In this document: positions 61,122-64,000 of the stretch, piece by piece
Layout of the letters: every line of letters starts with the position of its first letter
Numbering within the stretch: the stretch's first letter is position 1
DNA from: Phycisphaerae bacterium
Lineage (GTDB): Bacteria > Planctomycetota > Phycisphaerae > UBA1845 > Fen-1342
Direction of reading: 5' to 3'
Assembly: GCA_022072445.1 (NCBI GenBank)
Contig: JAJVHV010000005.1
Coordinates: 124,001-188,000, forward strand
Length of the DNA stretch: 64,000 bases
Position numbers and translations under genes: made by a program
The notes under the pieces: model-generated
Told to the model about the DNA's origin: nothing
Seen by the model: the letters and a program-made list of their open reading frames with translations, nothing else
Databases searched by the model: none

Positions 61122-62420
61122 ATGAACGTCAGCCGATCGGACCGCGCGCCCGTGTCGCGCGAGCCCGCCCTGCCCGTGGTCGTCAGCACGCCCGACGCCC
61201 AGACACTTTTCGTTCCGCTGCTGAGCGAGCTGTCGCGCATCGACGCCGGCGCGCGCGAGCAGCGGGCGGAGCTGCGCGACGAGCAGGAGCGCGAGGCGCT
61301 GGAGACCGCGGAAACTGGCGGAATCGCTGCCGCCACCCAGACGCTTCAGCAACGTGAGGCGGCGGCGCTTCGTGGCGATGCAGCGACCGCGGCCCGCGAG
61401 GAGGCGCTGCGCCGCGCGCAAGCGCCCGAGCCGCGGCGGGGGCCGGCCGACGGGCGCAGCGCAGATGACGCGCGTTCGGAGCGCAAGGTATCGACTCCCG
61501 CGGATGGGGCCGTGACGGACGATGCTGCCGAGTTGTCGACGGGGCCGAAAGGGGCAGCGCGGACAGCGGCGGACGGGCGTGATTCGATCCTGCGCCCCGA
61601 AGCCGATCGCCCGGCGGCGCCTGCGGCGCGTGGCTCGGGCCCGCAGACGATGAGCGCGATGTCTCCGCCGATGGCCGCGGAGCGTGCCGCTCCGCCGGTC
61701 GGAGGACCGCTGAATCCGGCGGTTGGCGTGACGGCAGTCTCGGCCGCGGGCGCTGAGGCACAGGCGGCAACGCGGGCATCGACGTCGATCGGCGCTGCGG
61801 CGCCGGCGCCAATCGGCTCAGCGGCAGCGGGGACGGCGTCGGGCGGCAACGGCGAACGGGTCGAGACACCGCCGGTCGGTGCCGCGGCGCCGGCGGGCAG
61901 CGCGCGGGCCGGCGTGGCGGCGGGTCGCGCGGCGCCGGAGTTGCGCGGCGATGGCGCGGAAAACGCGTCATTCGAGCGTCTGCTGCGCGCCGTTCGCGGG
62001 CGGCTGAAAGAATCCCGTTCGACGATGACATTGCGGCTGGACCCGCCGCGGCTGGGTTCTCTCCGCGTTTGGATGACCGTTGACCGCGGGCGGGTGACGC
62101 TGGACGTGGCGACGCAGACGCATCTGGCACACCGCATGCTAACGGGCGAGGTCGAGTCGCTGCGCCGTGCGCTGGAGGCGGTCGGCGCGCAGCTCGACGC
62201 GTTTGTCGTGCGAGAACCCGACGCGCAGGAGGCGGCGAGCGATCCGGATGCGTTTCGCCCGGACGCGGACACAGCGGGCCACGGACGGCCGCACGCGGAC
62301 ACGGACCGTCCGCGGACAGCACCGGAGACGGATCTCCACACCGCCGGCGCCACGGAGGGCGCTGCGACGGAGTCGTTACTGGCGTGGACGACGGAGTCGT
62401 TCGTGAACGTTCTGGCCTAG
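61122..62420 (+). CDS. fliK: Flagellar hook-length control protein FliK
   Basis: 432 residues from ATG 61122. The first about 280 residues are Ala/Pro-rich and low in complexity, as expected of the secreted molecular-ruler part. The C-terminal Flg_hook domain is recognisable: RSTMTLRLDPPRLGSLRVWM, RGRVTLDVATQTHLAHRML, and RALEAVGAQLDAFVVRE. FliK sets hook length and switches export specificity. The C-terminal tail is Asp/His-rich. It is followed by flgD. Confidence 0.85.
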   Translation: MNVSRSDRAPVSREPALPVVVSTPDAQTLFVPLLSELSRIDAGAREQRAELRDEQEREALETAETGGIAAATQTLQQREAAALRGDAATAAREEALRRAQAPEPRRGPADGRSADDARSERKVSTPADGAVTDDAAELSTGPKGAARTAADGRDSILRPEADRPAAPAARGSGPQTMSAMSPPMAAERAAPPVGGPLNPAVGVTAVSAAGAEAQAATRASTSIGAAAPAPIGSAAAGTASGGNGERVETPPVGAAAPAGSARAGVAAGRAAPELRGDGAENASFERLLRAVRGRLKESRSTMTLRLDPPRLGSLRVWMTVDRGRVTLDVATQTHLAHRMLTGEVESLRRALEAVGAQLDAFVVREPDAQEAASDPDAFRPDADTAGHGRPHADTDRPRTAPETDLHTAGATEGAATESLLAWTTESFVNVLA

Positions 62421-62456
62421 CGGCGGCGCGGAGCGGCGCGGGCTGGCCGAAGCGGA

Positions 62457-63059
62457 ATGTGGGATCCGGTGATGGATACGACCGCCATCGCGCCTGCGGG
62501 CGCGGCGACGGCGGCGCGGCCCGATCGCGGGCTGGCGTCGCTGCGCAGCGAGGACTTTTTTTCGCTGCTGATTTCAGAGCTCAAGCAGCAGGACCCGCTC
62601 GAGCCGTCGAAGACGTCGGACATGATCGACCAGGTGGCGCAAATCCGGTCGATCGAGCTGTCGGGCAACCTGAACGAGTCGCTGGCCAAGCTGGCCGATC
62701 AGAACGGCGCCGCGAGCGTCGCCGGCCTGCTGGGACGGCACGTGACCGCGGTCATCAAGTCGGGCGTGGGTCAGGAGACGACCGTGGCCGGCGTGGTGAC
62801 TGGCGTGCGTTTCGGCGAAGACGGCACGCCGGTGCTGGAGCTGGACAGCGGACAGACCGTTCCGCTCAGCGCGGTGCGCAGCGTCGCGACGCTCGAAAGC
62901 GTGGAGGCGGCCGCGGCGTCCGGTTCGACGGCGACGGACGCCGACAAGTCGGCGACGGCGTCCAAGTCGACTGCCGCGGCGCAAGGCCGTGCCGCCGCGG
63001 CGAGCGGCGCGGCGCCGCGTCAGCCGTGGTTTTCGCTGGGGCCGCTGAAGCTCTATTAG
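62457..63059 (+). CDS. flgD: Flagellar hook assembly protein FlgD
   Basis: 200 residues from ATG 62457 (ATG 62472 is an alternative). The N-terminal FlgD motif is intact: FFSLLISELKQQDPLEPSKT and SDMIDQVAQIRSIELSGNLN. A short beta domain follows (GLLGRHVTAVIKSG, VVTGVRFGEDGTPVLELD), and then an Ala/Ser/Lys-rich tail. It caps the growing hook and is discarded afterwards. Its place just before flgE is the usual order. Confidence 0.93.
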   Translation: MWDPVMDTTAIAPAGAATAARPDRGLASLRSEDFFSLLISELKQQDPLEPSKTSDMIDQVAQIRSIELSGNLNESLAKLADQNGAASVAGLLGRHVTAVIKSGVGQETTVAGVVTGVRFGEDGTPVLELDSGQTVPLSAVRSVATLESVEAAAASGSTATDADKSATASKSTAAAQGRAAAASGAAPRQPWFSLGPLKLY

Positions 63060-63176
63060 CCTGGAGTGGGCGCCTCTCGGCAGCGGAACGAACCCCGGCG
63101 CCGGCTGGCATGCGGAAACGTGCGTCGCAGCGGGCGGCGGGAACTTGAACGGGTTGCATACGGAACGGCGGGAAAC

Positions 63177-64000
63177 ATGGGACTGACGTCTGCGCTGTAC
63201 ACGGGGCTGACCGGGCTGAACGCCAATCAGTTTCGCATCGACACGATCGGCAACAACGTGGCGAACGTCAACACGACGGCGTTCAAGTCGTCGCGGGCGC
63301 TGTTTCAGACACAGTTTTCGCAGACCTACTCGTTCGGCAACGGGCCCAGCGCGAACAGCGGCGGTGTCAACCCGACACAGATCGGGCTGGGTACGGCGCT
63401 GGGCTCGGTGCAACGGAATTTCAATCCCGGCTCGATCGAGACGACGGGCATTGCCAGCGATCTGGCGATCGAGGGCAACGGCTTTTTCATGATCCGCAAG
63501 CCCGACGGCCAGCAGGTCTACACGCGCGACGGCGCGTTCACCGTTTCGACCGACAACCGGCTGGTGACGGCCGACGGCAATTTCGTGCAGGGCTTCGGCG
63601 TCGACGGTGCGTTCAACGTCGTGCCGGGGGTGCTGACCGATCTGACGGTTCCGCTGGGGACGCTGACCCTGGCCCGCGCGACGCAGGTCGCGGCGATCGA
63701 CGGCGATTTGGCGGCGAATGGCACCGTTGCGACGCAAGGTTCGCTGCACAGCTCGCAAGCGCTGGTGAACGGCGCCGGCGCGGCCGTGGACGGGTCGACC
63801 GCGCTGACCGACGTGCGCAGCGCGTCGGGCGCCGCCGTCGCGCTCTTCAACGACGGCAGCGTCATCACGGTGTCGCGCGTTGCGAAGGGCGGCCGCGAGC
63901 TGCCGGACGCGACTTTCACCGTAGGCACCGACGGCGCGACGCTCGATGATTTCGCCAACTGGCTCGAACGGACGATGGGGATCGACGCCACAGCCGGATT
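63177..64000 (+). CDS. flgE: Flagellar hook protein FlgE, 3'-partial
   Basis: It starts at ATG 63177 (MGLTSALYTGLTGLNANQF) and continues to the window edge, 274 codons visible. The axial-protein motif is DTIGNNVANVNTTAFKSSR. It is followed by QIGLGTALGSVQRNF, FNPGSIETTGIASDLAIEG and GNGFFMIRKPDGQQVYTRDG, which distinguish hook FlgE from the rod proteins. FlgE polymerises into the universal joint of the flagellum. The C-terminus is missing only because the window ends. Confidence 0.93.
   Translation, partial: MGLTSALYTGLTGLNANQFRIDTIGNNVANVNTTAFKSSRALFQTQFSQTYSFGNGPSANSGGVNPTQIGLGTALGSVQRNFNPGSIETTGIASDLAIEGNGFFMIRKPDGQQVYTRDGAFTVSTDNRLVTADGNFVQGFGVDGAFNVVPGVLTDLTVPLGTLTLARATQVAAIDGDLAANGTVATQGSLHSSQALVNGAGAAVDGSTALTDVRSASGAAVALFNDGSVITVSRVAKGGRELPDATFTVGTDGATLDDFANWLERTMGIDATAG

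Overview
This GC-rich window looks like the chromosome of a Planctomycetota bacterium, probably in or near the Phycisphaerae. The evidence is secreted proteins ending in dockerin-like repeats (GDLNCDGSVD, GDCNCDGSVD), an anti-sigma factor fused to a planctomycete-style pilin-like tail, PQQ-type beta-propellers, many small lipoproteins and a DnaE2 full of low-complexity inserts. LpxI implies lipid A and a Gram-negative envelope, and a flagellar cluster implies motility. The lineage is inferred from gene content; there is no rRNA in the window.

Layout. 1-7.5 kb: the end of a polysaccharide-export gene, a hairpin-repeat array, a tandemly duplicated cassette of secreted beta-propeller/dockerin genes (one partner truncated by the duplication), and a secreted PQQ-type propeller. 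7.6-17 kb: a tandem-domain PTPS/QueD-like enzyme, a two-component system, an eight-heme c-type lipoprotein, a bPH2 membrane protein, ferritin, and a Ser/Thr kinase next to a metallophosphatase. 17-21.7 kb: two dimethylformamidase-like dockerin proteins sharing a 594-bp identical tract, then a CPBP protease. 21.8-36.5 kb: housekeeping genes, namely rpmH, transketolase with an SDR, trpF-psd-pssA, lpxI-folD, an ECF sigma/anti-sigma pair and a sigma-54 activator.

36.6-41.8 kb is the most unusual part. A single open frame of 1744 codons encodes DnaE2 (ImuC), yet about 740 codons are insertions at eight sites, made of octamer minisatellites and other small repeats. Two insertions each contain a complete four-helix-bundle (S23/IVS-type) gene in another frame of the same strand. 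Each is flanked by octamer arrays in inverted orientation, so the transcript could fold into long stems. The layout resembles the intervening sequences of some bacterial 23S rRNAs, but here it lies inside a protein gene.

42-48 kb: a PafA-like phosphatase, TatD, a UDP-sugar epimerase, alanine racemase and a GGDEF protein. 48.3 kb to the end: a co-directional flagellar cluster (TPR protein, FlgN-like, NtrB/NtrC-type pair, flgB-flgC-fliE-fliF-fliG-fliH-fliI-fliJ, MotE-like, fliK, flgD, flgE). It covers the basal body, motor switch, export ATPase and hook, plus the local regulators likely to time their expression. The hook gene runs off the window.
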